NCBI GenBank assembly: GCA_035693785.1
Contig: DASSFZ010000107.1
Coordinates: 1-5,967 of the forward strand
Direction of reading: 5' to 3'
Length of the DNA stretch: 5,967 bases
Source of the DNA: DASSFZ01 sp035693785
GTDB lineage: Bacteria > Chloroflexota > Anaerolineae > Fen-1058
How positions within the stretch are numbered: the first letter of the stretch is position 1; every line of letters starts with the position of its first letter. The translations under genes and the position numbers were made by a program. Positions 1 to 5,967 of the stretch are shown here, one piece after another. Below the pieces are notes generated by a model. It was not told the origin of the DNA. It ran no database searches and saw only the letters and a program-made list of their open reading frames with translations.

Positions 1-695
1 GCGGCCGACGGCTCGGCGATGCCCGCCGGCAGATCGGCCGGCACGACGACGGCGCTCACACCATCCAGCCGGCGATAGGCCAGGCGTCGATCCGTGAGTG
101 TGCCGAGATCGCGATCGGCGTCGCGCACCCACACCACGAGCGGCGCTCCCGCGTCGTACACCACGACCGGCTCAGTGTCGGTGGCTGTGCTGGCGGCGTC
201 CACGGCCTGCACCGCGCCCCACGCGCCGTTTTGATACGTGGCATAGTACAGGCGGAACTGCCGTTGCGACAGCACGCCGGCCACGTCGCGCACCCAGGCA
301 GCCGTGACTGCGCCGCCGCTCGGGCAGCCCGGCGTGGTGCTCAGGCAGCCGGCGAGGGCGACGTTACCTTCGCCCGTCGCCGGCAGCGTGAGATTCTGCG
401 GCGTGGACCACGACGATCCGTTCCACTCAGCATACCGGAGGTGCTGGGCCTTGACGGTATCGGTGATGTTCGCCGTCTGCGCCTGTTGCAGCGTCAGGTT
501 GTTGTGCGTCCACACCGCGACGGCCTGATTCGGCGCGAAGTAAGCGACCTTGGGTTTGAGGCTCGCGCCGTCGGCGACGAGCGTCTGCGCTACCTGCCAC
601 GCTGCGCCGTTGTAAGTGCTGTATCGAAGGCTGCCAGCGTCGTCACTCCACACGGAAAGAGAATGGCCGAAGCCATCCGTCGCCAGCGACGAGGA
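1..695 (-). repeat. Protein-level tandem repeats of about 63 residues, propeller-blade-like
   Basis: These lie inside the large secreted protein, residues about 913 to the window edge. The core is a hydrophobic-W strand (SVWSD, AVWTH, AAWVRD, VVWVRD) followed by LRYSTYNGAAW, LRYAEWNGSSW, LYYATYQNGAW and a degenerate LAYRRLDG. The NG glycines fall at residues 942, 1005, 1069 and 1124, giving spacings of 63, 64 and 55. The tryptophans ending the first three copies are at 945, 1008 and 1071. This matches the style of BNR/Asp-box-like or sialidase-like beta-propellers. Canonical Asp boxes (SxDxGxxW) are not evident, so the fold assignment is inference. More copies may lie beyond the left edge. 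Confidence 0.65.
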
Positions 696-3431
696 CGCGT
701 CAGATGGTGGTGTCGAGACGGCCCGCGCGGCGCTCTGCGCGCCTGGCGCGCACAATGCGCTCTTGGGCGTGTAGTCATTGAAGATGTTCTTGGTGCCACT
801 CTCCTTGTCGCACAACGGGCACACGCCCACCTTGGCGCTCCATGTGATATCCAGCTTGTAGCGGAAGCAGATGTCGCTGTCGTCGTTGACGCCGTTGACG
901 AAGGTCACCGGCATGCCGACGGTGATCGCCGGTATCGCATGCGCATTCGCGCTAACCACGCCGAAGAGCGCGCTGAGGTCGAACCAGGCATCGACGGCGA
1001 CCGTCGCTTCGGGATCGACGAACAGCGTGCTGGCCGGCGGCTGCAGCGTGAGCGTGCCGTTGTAAGTCAGCGTCGCGTTGAAGGCCATGTCCGCGCCGAT
1101 CGTCGCGCTGGCGATCGGCCAGATGCCCCACACGTCGCGGAAGAGCGGCATCCAGCCCGTATCCAGAATCGTGATCGGGCCGCCGCTGCTGAAGGTGATG
1201 GGATTGTTGCCGGCAGCGGGCTGATTGGTTTTCTGATCCGGCGCGCTCGTGTTCAGCGCCTTGCTGTGCACGCCGCCGTAATGAAATGTCTGAATGTCGC
1301 CCGTGGCCTTGATGCGCTGCCAGATTCGGCTATCCGCGCCCGCGGCATTGTCGAGGTATCCGACCCGGGGCACGTCGGCCCCTAGCGTGCTGCTGCTGCC
1401 TGGGCTGCCGGTGGGGAGCTGCTCGCCGCTCATATCGACAAATCCTGCACTCCACAACGACACTTTGCGATTCTTGTAACTGGCGTTGTAGAACCAGTCA
1501 GGCGGTTTGGCGAAATACAGCCCAAAGAAGCGATTCGTCACCGAGCCACCCGCCGCGTGCGCCTGAATGTGCGCGATGTGCCATCCTGCCGATAGCTGGT
1601 GGGCGTTGGTTAAGTTGAAGTAGTAATTCGTTGCGCCTGCGCAATCCGGATCGCCGATGGTCTGAAAAGTTCCCTTGTTCTGCCCGTCGAGCGAAAAAGT
1701 TACACTGACGAGCGAGCCGAATTTCAGCGGATCGTGCTTGAAGCTCACCTTGAGCGGGGAAAGGTTGGTGAACGTCACGGCGGGATTGCCGGCGAAATCG
1801 GCGAACGATACGAACGTCCCATAACCTGGCACGAGATAGCCGCTCTTGGGAACCGCGCCCTCGACCGTGTACACAATCGGCACGTTCAGTTGTGTATTCG
1901 GCGGCAGGGCCGGCAGCGTGACGGTGAGCGGATTCACGTTGAGGATGGCGCCGGTCGCCGGATCGTGGAACTTGTTGGTGCCCTTGCGGTACTCGATCGT
2001 GCGCGTGTACAACTGCGGCTGCCCGCTGCTGTTCAGCGTGCCGTAGCCCTGCCACCAGGCGTTGACGTTGAAGGTGAGCGTGCCCGTGGCCGGAACCTGG
2101 TTGTAGATGATCTCGCCTTCAGGGCCAAGCCCGATCGGGAGCTTCTGTCCCAATATGCCCAACACCGCATCCCAGTTCAGCCCTGGTTCAAAGTACCCGT
2201 TGCCGTCCGTAGGCCCGTAGGCGGCGGTCGGCGAGCAGGCGAAGGGGTTCTGCCCCGGCGGCTGCATCGGATCGATGAACGTCGCGATCTGATTGGGGGC
2301 GTTCAACTGGAGCTGGCCCGTCGCAACACCCGGCCCCGCCGCCGAACTCTCGTCCTCGTCCAGGCCGAGCGCGCCGATACCGGCCGTGCTCACCCAGGCG
2401 CCGGCAATCGGCTGCCCCTGCGGGTTGACGACGCGGAGGCGCACGGCCGGCGGCGGGCCGAGCGGCATGCCGAACAGAGAGCCGACCAGCACGACGTTGC
2501 CCGGCCCGCTCAGCGTCAGGTTGAGTTGATCGCCGGGCGCAGTCGAGCCGGCGTCGCCGTTGAAGAGCGAGGGCAACAGGCCGAGCATTTGAAAACTGCC
2601 GTTTGACTGCATCGTCGTCGATTGCGCGTTGATGGGAAAGGTCTGGCCTGCGCCGGTCTTCCACAACGCCTTCAACTTGTACTGGCCGATGGGGCCAACT
2701 GGCGGCGGGACGATCTGGCCGGTCGCCGTGAACGGATCGCCAGCCTTCATGCCGGGAGACGTAATCACCACGTTGTTGAAATTGTAAGTCGGCGGCGACG
2801 ACGGCGCTTGGGATTGGAAATCTGCATACGCGCGACCCACTACACGCCCGGCGACGATGTTCGTCGCCGTCACAGCCGCCGTCGAGCCGAGCGGAATGGG
2901 GCGGTCGCCCGGAACTATGAACGTGCCGGTGTAAACACTACCGCTCACCGCCAGCGGCCCCGCCACCGGCGCGCCCGCGTAGTCGAGGCGCAAAGAACCG
3001 GGGACAAGGCCGGTCACCGTGTACGTCACGACTGCGCCGGGCTTGCCCAACGCAGGCACGAGGCGGAGCGTGGGCGGCGGCACGACGGTCAGCGTCGTCG
3101 TGACGGGAACGTCCCCTTCGAAGGTGAAGACGGTGTAGGTGTTGGGGACCATGTCGGCCGGCAATGTCGCCGCGATGTGGAACTGTCCGTCGGCGTCGGC
3201 GCTGGCCGGGCCGACGTCGTATTCATCGGTGTCGCTGAAGGCGGTGAAGTTGGGCAGATAGCCCGGCGTGAAGCCGTGGCCGCTTAGAACGATCTCGCCG
3301 CCTGGCGCGACGGTATCCGGCGCGAGGTAAAGTTTCGCCGGCGTGGTCTGCCCGTGCGCCAGACCCTGCACGGCAGCCAGCAAGGCCAGCGCCGGAACGA
3401 AGATAGCAGCAAAGCGCAGTGTGCGGATCAT
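1..3431 (-). CDS. Very large secreted multidomain protein with Ig/TIG-like N-terminal domains and propeller-like repeats (C-terminus off window)
   Basis: Open without a stop from the ATG at 3431 to the left edge (1143 full codons), so the C-terminus is missing. The start is fixed by a strong Shine-Dalgarno 5 nt upstream and a Sec signal peptide at residues 1-27 (MIRTLR, hydrophobic core, possible cleavage after AHG). Residues about 34-120 resemble an IPT/TIG or Ig-like domain (APGG, SGHGFTPG, then NTYTV and a TLTVVPPP linker). A second similar domain follows to about 215. Residues about 329-355 (VRLRVVNPQGQPIAGAWV) look like a carboxypeptidase-regulatory-like beta fold. The middle is beta-rich and unrecognised, with a CPLC motif at 871-874. 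From about residue 913, repeats of the type LRYxxxNGxxW suggest a BNR/sialidase-like propeller. I infer a cell-surface or extracellular, perhaps adhesive, protein. No catalytic site was recognised and the substrate is unknown. It is the last visible gene of a cluster with the protease upstream. Confidence 0.93.
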   Translation of the reverse strand, partial: MIRTLRFAAIFVPALALLAAVQGLAHGQTTPAKLYLAPDTVAPGGEIVLSGHGFTPGYLPNFTAFSDTDEYDVGPASADADGQFHIAATLPADMVPNTYTVFTFEGDVPVTTTLTVVPPPTLRLVPALGKPGAVVTYTVTGLVPGSLRLDYAGAPVAGPLAVSGSVYTGTFIVPGDRPIPLGSTAAVTATNIVAGRVVGRAYADFQSQAPSSPPTYNFNNVVITSPGMKAGDPFTATGQIVPPPVGPIGQYKLKALWKTGAGQTFPINAQSTTMQSNGSFQMLGLLPSLFNGDAGSTAPGDQLNLTLSGPGNVVLVGSLFGMPLGPPPAVRLRVVNPQGQPIAGAWVSTAGIGALGLDEDESSAAGPGVATGQLQLNAPNQIATFIDPMQPPGQNPFACSPTAAYGPTDGNGYFEPGLNWDAVLGILGQKLPIGLGPEGEIIYNQVPATGTLTFNVNAWWQGYGTLNSSGQPQLYTRTIEYRKGTNKFHDPATGAILNVNPLTVTLPALPPNTQLNVPIVYTVEGAVPKSGYLVPGYGTFVSFADFAGNPAVTFTNLSPLKVSFKHDPLKFGSLVSVTFSLDGQNKGTFQTIGDPDCAGATNYYFNLTNAHQLSAGWHIAHIQAHAAGGSVTNRFFGLYFAKPPDWFYNASYKNRKVSLWSAGFVDMSGEQLPTGSPGSSSTLGADVPRVGYLDNAAGADSRIWQRIKATGDIQTFHYGGVHSKALNTSAPDQKTNQPAAGNNPITFSSGGPITILDTGWMPLFRDVWGIWPIASATIGADMAFNATLTYNGTLTLQPPASTLFVDPEATVAVDAWFDLSALFGVVSANAHAIPAITVGMPVTFVNGVNDDSDICFRYKLDITWSAKVGVCPLCDKESGTKNIFNDYTPKSALCAPGAQSAARAVSTPPSDASSSLATDGFGHSLSVWSDDAGSLRYSTYNGAAWQVAQTLVADGASLKPKVAYFAPNQAVAVWTHNNLTLQQAQTANITDTVKAQHLRYAEWNGSSWSTPQNLTLPATGEGNVALAGCLSTTPGCPSGGAVTAAWVRDVAGVLSQRQFRLYYATYQNGAWGAVQAVDAASTATDTEPVVVYDAGAPLVVWVRDADRDLGTLTDRRLAYRRLDGVSAVVVPADLPAGIAEPSA

Positions 3432-3436
3432 GACGG

Positions 3437-3445
3437 CCTCCTCCC
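3437..3445 (-). promoter_or_regulatory. Strong Shine-Dalgarno for the large secreted protein
   Basis: On the minus strand GGGAGGAGG lies 5 nt before the ATG at 3431. It sits wholly within the 17-nt gap after the protease stop. It fixes the start of the large protein and suggests efficient independent initiation on a shared transcript. Confidence 0.85.
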
Positions 3446-3448
3446 GCC

Positions 3449-4552
3449 TCATTTCACGATGATGGGCAGGTTGGTCGCGAACAGGGTCGTCATCAGCGCC
3501 GGCGAAACCGAGGCGCTCAGCGCGGCCGCGTTGGTGTACGTGGCTGCATCCATCACATAGACCGTGCCCGTGGCCGAGTAGTTGCGCCCCAGAAAGTCGG
3601 TGTACGTCAGGCTGAGCGCATAAGCACCCGGCACATTCATCGTCTTGATCAGGTCGGGCGTTGTGCTTTCGGTAATGCCGTTGAGCTTCCAGACGAAATT
3701 CGTGGCCACGAAGTTCATATTGGCGCCGCGCGCTTTCCAGTCCGATTGCAGCCGAAGCGTGTCGCCCACCCGCACGACCGTCGTCCCGACGTACTCGGCT
3801 ACGCGGGTATCTTCCGGGTACATGATGTGCAGCGCCAGCTTGTCGTACCCGGTGAAACCCTGATAGCTGTAGTTGCTCCCCGTCTGCACACAACTGGGCG
3901 TTTCGGTTGGGGAGAACTTGTAGTGCATAACTGAGTCCTTGTCGTACGGCGTCATGTACCCCGTGTTGGCGATGTGGTATTCGCCGTGTGTGGACGGCAC
4001 GCAATTCGCGTTCTCGTCGGCTCTGGCGTGTTCGTGCGACAGTCCCAGCGCGTGGCCGAACTCGTGCAAGGTGTGATTGAGATAAGGCACGCCGTTCTCG
4101 CCGTCGTCGCCCAGCCGCAGGTTGTAGAGACAGGCGCGATTCGGCCCCAAATCGTTCGGCGCGTTGGACCAGCTGCCGCCTGGCTGGGAAGTCATCGGGC
4201 AGCCGTTGCCCAGCACCGGGCCTGTCGTCCATGCCAGGCCCGCGTTGGGGATCATCACGCGGATGTCGCCGTCGTAATAGTCATGCCCGTCTGGCTGCGG
4301 GATGGAAGCAGGGCACTGGCCCAGATAGTTGAACCGGATGTTCGCGGCGTATTCAAACTCCTTGAGGTATGTCAGAATCTGCTGCACGCGATCGGGGCGA
4401 GTCGTCACCGCCGTGCCGACGAAGCAAACGCTGATCGTCTTCGAGCGAACGCCCTGAAACCAGTAGAGCGCGGCATTGGCGTGCGACACCATTGCCAGGA
4501 GCAACGCCACGAGCGCAAGCAGCCAGAAGGCTCGTGTGCGTGAAGTGCTCAT
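3449..4552 (-). CDS. Secreted astacin-like (M12A-type) zinc metalloprotease with C-terminal PKD/Ig-like domain
   Basis: 367 residues. The start at 4552 is chosen because a Sec signal peptide begins there (MSTSRTRAFWLLALVALLLA, likely cut after residue 27, HANA) and the ATG overlaps the upstream stop. The frame stays open to 4819, but the extra 89 residues are Arg/His-rich shadow sequence of the upstream gene. The zinc site is HEFGHALGLSHEHARAD at residues 163-179: zinc ligands H163, H167 and H173, catalytic E164, and the astacin-type E174, R177 and D179. The Met-turn is VMHY, with M209 and Y211 (astacins use this Tyr as an extra zinc ligand). Six cysteines (43, 80, 118, 141, 184, 221) in the catalytic part could form disulfides. 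Residues about 250-335 look PKD/Ig-like (VWKLNG, PGAYALSLTYTD). The protein ends in NLPIIVK. It should cleave extracellular proteins or peptides; the substrate is unknown. It is unusual in having almost no propeptide. Matrixin-type M10 is the less likely alternative. Confidence 0.93.
   Translation of the reverse strand: MSTSRTRAFWLLALVALLLAMVSHANAALYWFQGVRSKTISVCFVGTAVTTRPDRVQQILTYLKEFEYAANIRFNYLGQCPASIPQPDGHDYYDGDIRVMIPNAGLAWTTGPVLGNGCPMTSQPGGSWSNAPNDLGPNRACLYNLRLGDDGENGVPYLNHTLHEFGHALGLSHEHARADENANCVPSTHGEYHIANTGYMTPYDKDSVMHYKFSPTETPSCVQTGSNYSYQGFTGYDKLALHIMYPEDTRVAEYVGTTVVRVGDTLRLQSDWKARGANMNFVATNFVWKLNGITESTTPDLIKTMNVPGAYALSLTYTDFLGRNYSATGTVYVMDAATYTNAAALSASVSPALMTTLFATNLPIIVK
4549..4552 (-). 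other. ATGA stop/start overlap (translational coupling)
   Basis: The minus-strand bases ATGA contain both the protease start (ATG, 4552-4550) and the stop (TGA, 4551-4549) of the small anchored protein. Upstream of this ATG there is only GGGGTTCGGGCA and no good Shine-Dalgarno, unlike the other genes here. Protease synthesis therefore probably depends on translation of the preceding gene by re-initiation. Confidence 0.85.
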
Positions 4553-5031
4553 TGCCCGAACCCCACAGCCAGAATCAGGCGGCAATCGCTGCTGCTGCAG
4601 CCGATCGGCGGGCCGCTCGTGGTGTCGGCCGGATCGTAAAGGATTGAGAGGGTGCGTCCGGCAGCCTGCGCCGTGGTGACTACGCTCAGCACGCGCGCCG
4701 CCGTGGTGCTGTCGCTCGTTCCCAGCGCGTGGAACAGAATGCCGCTCAGCGCCGCAGAACACCGGACATGCATGCGCTTGGAGCCCGTCGTGTAGACCAT
4801 CACCTCGACGGGCACGCACGATCGCCAGGTTGCCGCATCAGGCGCTTCGACGTCACCGGCCAGCCCGGAGGCCTCGACGGCGCTCGACGCCGCCGCGCTT
4901 TCAAGATACCCTTCGGCAAAGGCGTTTCGTGCGGTCACAAGGCCGACCAGCAAGACGAGCATGAGAAGCGCCCCCAGCAACAGCCAGACGGCGTTCCTCA
5001 GCGTTTGAAACGTGAGATATCGCGCGAACAT
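4549..5031 (-). CDS. Small membrane-anchored extracytoplasmic protein of unknown function
   Basis: 160 residues. The start is supported by AAGGAG 8 nt upstream. Residues 11-34 form one long hydrophobic helix (VWLLLGALLMLVLLVGLV) behind a basic N-end, which is either a signal anchor or a signal peptide cut near residue 39. An Ala/Ser/Glu-rich linker (about 40-68) leads to a compact domain at about 69-160 with four cysteines (72, 91, 145, 150). Visible blocks are MHVRCSA, FHALGTSD, RVLSVVTTAQAAGRTLSILYD and GCSSSDCRLI. The even number of cysteines in an exported domain suggests two disulfides, perhaps C72-C91 and C145-C150. I do not recognise the family with confidence. It overlaps the protease start by 4 nt, so the two products are likely made in linked amounts. 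Possible roles are chaperone, inhibitor, or a simple surface protein; none is shown by the sequence. Confidence 0.88.
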   Translation of the reverse strand: MFARYLTFQTLRNAVWLLLGALLMLVLLVGLVTARNAFAEGYLESAAASSAVEASGLAGDVEAPDAATWRSCVPVEVMVYTTGSKRMHVRCSAALSGILFHALGTSDSTTAARVLSVVTTAQAAGRTLSILYDPADTTSGPPIGCSSSDCRLILAVGFGQ

Positions 5032-5192
5032 GATGGAATCTCCTTCCTCAGGTGTGATTGGATCGAGCCTGACCGATGAGATGCGCCTGCGGCTGGCCCT
5101 GGTGCGAGCGGACTTGCCGACTTATGGCGCGTCATTCTTTAGAGCGAATTCCGATCGCGCATGGCCGCCCACCCCCGCCGCAAGCGCGCCCC
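5032..5192. other. 161-nt gap between lipoprotein and the three-gene cluster
   Basis: This is the longest non-coding stretch in the window. It may carry the promoter of the cluster that starts at 5031, and it has a short AT-richer patch at about 5136-5150. I found no convincing -35/-10 pair and no hairpin with a T-run for a Rho-independent terminator. A CATAAG hexamer on the minus strand with a poor TTCGCT partner 16 nt upstream is too weak to call. Confidence 0.5.
5040..5045 (-). promoter_or_regulatory. Shine-Dalgarno for the small anchored protein
   Basis: AAGGAG on the minus strand lies 8 nt before the ATG at 5031, within a longer purine run (GAGGAAGGAGA). It supports this start and marks the first strong initiation site of the three-gene cluster. 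Confidence 0.8.
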
Positions 5193-5789
5193 TCACGGCA
5201 TCCTGGCCAGCGCTTTCTCAGCCAGGTCGCGCGCCTTTTGGAACTGGGCTTCTTGATCGCTGCTATCCGACACGTCAATGCTCAGTTCGTACCGGCCCGT
5301 AAGCACGGTGATGTCGATGATGAGAGAGCGGTAGGCGCGCTCGCCGATGCCGCTGCTCTCCTCGTAGTCGTTAATGTCGATCGCCATCTGAAAGGCATCC
5401 GCTGCCTGCTGCTCGTCGTCGTACTCCACAACGATGATGCCCACGTTGTCGAAACCGTCCGCCTCATACGTGCAGGTATACACCGGCGGCGTGTCTGCTC
5501 GCTGCGGTTCGCCCACCGGCTTGCCCAGCGCCGCCTCGGCTTCCTCCTGAATCACCAAAGCGCAGGTATCAACCCCGCCGGCGGATACTTCTGGCTTCGT
5601 AGCCTCCGCCGGCAGGCGGGTGGGCTGAGCGGATGGCGTAACGCCCCCACCCGGCGATGATTGGACGCTGCCTCCGCAGGCGGTCAGCACGGCAAGCGAT
5701 GTCAGGATCAGCAGCCATGCGATCAGTGTCCGGCGGTTGCCGGCGCGACCGGCGGCGAAGCGAGATGCCTGTTCGTGATAGGTTTTCAT
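5193..5789 (-). CDS. Lipoprotein with DUF3558-like domain
   Basis: 198 residues. The start has AGGGAGGA 6 nt upstream. Residues 1-38 are a lipoprotein signal peptide: a long basic n-region (RAGNRR), hydrophobic LIAWLLILTSLAVL, then lipobox LTAC with the lipidated Cys at 38. Residues 39-72 form a Ser/Pro/Gly/Thr-rich linker typical of surface-tethered lipoproteins. The folded part begins TCALVIQEEAEAALGKPVG (75-93), followed by YTCTYEA. The pair C76/C106 and this 'Cys-x-hydrophobic...EA..LG...C-x-Y' pattern resemble DUF3558-type lipoproteins, which are best known from Actinomycetota and also seen in Chloroflexota. The middle is acidic (VVEYDDEQQAADAF) and the C-terminus is a helix (AQFQKARDLAEKALARMP). 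Family functions are poorly defined; a binding or sensory role at the cell surface is a guess. It lies 46 nt after the preceding stop, so co-transcription with that gene is possible. Confidence 0.92.
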   Translation of the reverse strand: MKTYHEQASRFAAGRAGNRRTLIAWLLILTSLAVLTACGGSVQSSPGGGVTPSAQPTRLPAEATKPEVSAGGVDTCALVIQEEAEAALGKPVGEPQRADTPPVYTCTYEADGFDNVGIIVVEYDDEQQAADAFQMAIDINDYEESSGIGERAYRSLIIDITVLTGRYELSIDVSDSSDQEAQFQKARDLAEKALARMP

Positions 5790-5795
5790 CGCGAT

Positions 5796-5803
5796 TCCTC
5801 CCT
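5796..5803 (-). promoter_or_regulatory. Shine-Dalgarno for the lipoprotein
   Basis: AGGGAGGA on the minus strand ends 6 nt before the ATG at 5789. It lies in the 46-nt gap after the upstream gene and confirms the start that gives the complete lipoprotein signal peptide. Confidence 0.8.
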
Positions 5804-5835
5804 TGATACTACTCCCCGGCTATCTGAACGCTTGC

Positions 5836-5967
5836 CTATTGCCCTTTCTGGATGAGGGGCAGAAACGCGCCGTCGATAGAGTAGGTCACCTGGATGCCGT
5901 AGACGCATAGCTGGCCGGGTTCGGCGCTGTTCTGCGGACTGACGTCGATCCAATACTCGGTGGTCTG
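5836..5967 (-). CDS. C-terminal end of an unidentified, probably exported protein (5' part off window)
   Basis: The frame is open from the right edge to a TAG at 5838-5836, giving 43 residues. They read QTTEYWIDVSPQ, then EPGQLCVYGIQVTYSIDG and the end AFLPLIQKGQ. The alternation of polar and hydrophobic residues (YWIDVSP, CVYGIQVTYSI) fits beta strands of an Ig-like or jelly-roll domain. The FLPLIQK end is like the C-termini I recall from exported Chloroflexota proteins and resembles NLPIIVK at the end of the protease. The reading frame, the protein-like composition and a well-placed next gene argue that it is real. Function cannot be judged from this fragment. Confidence 0.75.
   Translation of the reverse strand, partial: QTTEYWIDVSPQNSAEPGQLCVYGIQVTYSIDGAFLPLIQKGQ

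Noticed and set aside
231..1385. Long plus-strand open frame of 384 codons
   Set aside because: It is Arg/His/Ala-rich with no hydrophobic pattern or motif and lies antisense to a continuous coding frame with signal peptide and recognisable repeats. It is a shadow of GC-rich codon use.
1498..2664. Minus-strand open frames at 1498-2055 and 2188-2664
   Set aside because: They lie in another frame inside the giant gene, with low-complexity Arg/Gln/Ala content and no ribosome binding site.
1734..3287. Plus-strand open frames at 1734-2606 and 2622-3287
   Set aside because: Same Arg-rich shadow composition, opposite the giant secreted protein. No domain or plausible start signal.
3974..4543. Plus-strand open frame of 189 codons opposite the protease
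   Set aside because: It is antisense to the zinc-site region of the protease, which has strong motif evidence. No family features.
4553..4819. Extended N-terminus of the protease back to an ATG at 4819
   Set aside because: The extra 89 residues are Arg/His-rich, overlap the small anchored protein in another frame, and would bury the clear signal peptide that starts at 4552.
4549..5031. TadE/TadG-like pilus protein
   Set aside because: There is a single N-terminal helix, but the typical RGxxxVEFAL start of TadE-like proteins is absent and the C-terminal four-cysteine domain does not fit.
5032..5192. Possible promoter or terminator in the gap
   Set aside because: The best hexamers are weak and poorly matched, and GC-rich inverted segments lack a T-run, so I did not call a site.

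Overview
The window is GC-rich, densely coding DNA in which every gene I can support lies on the minus strand. Read in the direction of transcription (from high to low coordinates) there are five genes: the 3' end of an unidentified gene, a lipoprotein, a small membrane-anchored protein, a secreted astacin-like zinc metalloprotease, and at least 1143 codons of a very large secreted multidomain protein that runs off the left edge. No RNA gene, CRISPR array, mobile element or DNA-level repeat was seen.

The likely source is a Chloroflexota bacterium (Anaerolineae or a related class). This is inference from protein style, not from a marker gene. The clues are the run of exported proteins, the Ig/TIG-type domains followed by 'LRYxxxNGxxW' propeller-like repeats, the lipoprotein with a DUF3558-like core, and C-termini of the type FLPLIQK and NLPIIVK, which I remember as common at the ends of exported Chloroflexota proteins.

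Layout: 5836-5967 is the C-terminal 43 residues of a gene entering from the right. After 46 nt comes the lipoprotein (5193-5789). A 161-nt gap (5032-5192) has no convincing promoter or terminator. The next three genes form a tight cluster. The small anchored protein (4549-5031) overlaps the protease (3449-4552) by the 4 bases ATGA, and the protease stop lies 17 nt before the start of the giant protein (1-3431), which has a strong Shine-Dalgarno sequence. These three are very probably one transcript.

How they may work together: four consecutive complete starts all carry export signals, so this is an extracytoplasmic module. The protease has the full metzincin zinc site (HExxHxxGxxHE plus a VMHY Met-turn) but almost no room for a propeptide. 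Its translationally coupled, membrane-anchored, cysteine-bearing partner is therefore a candidate chaperone or inhibitor, and the giant surface protein a candidate substrate or co-secreted partner. These links are inference from gene order only.
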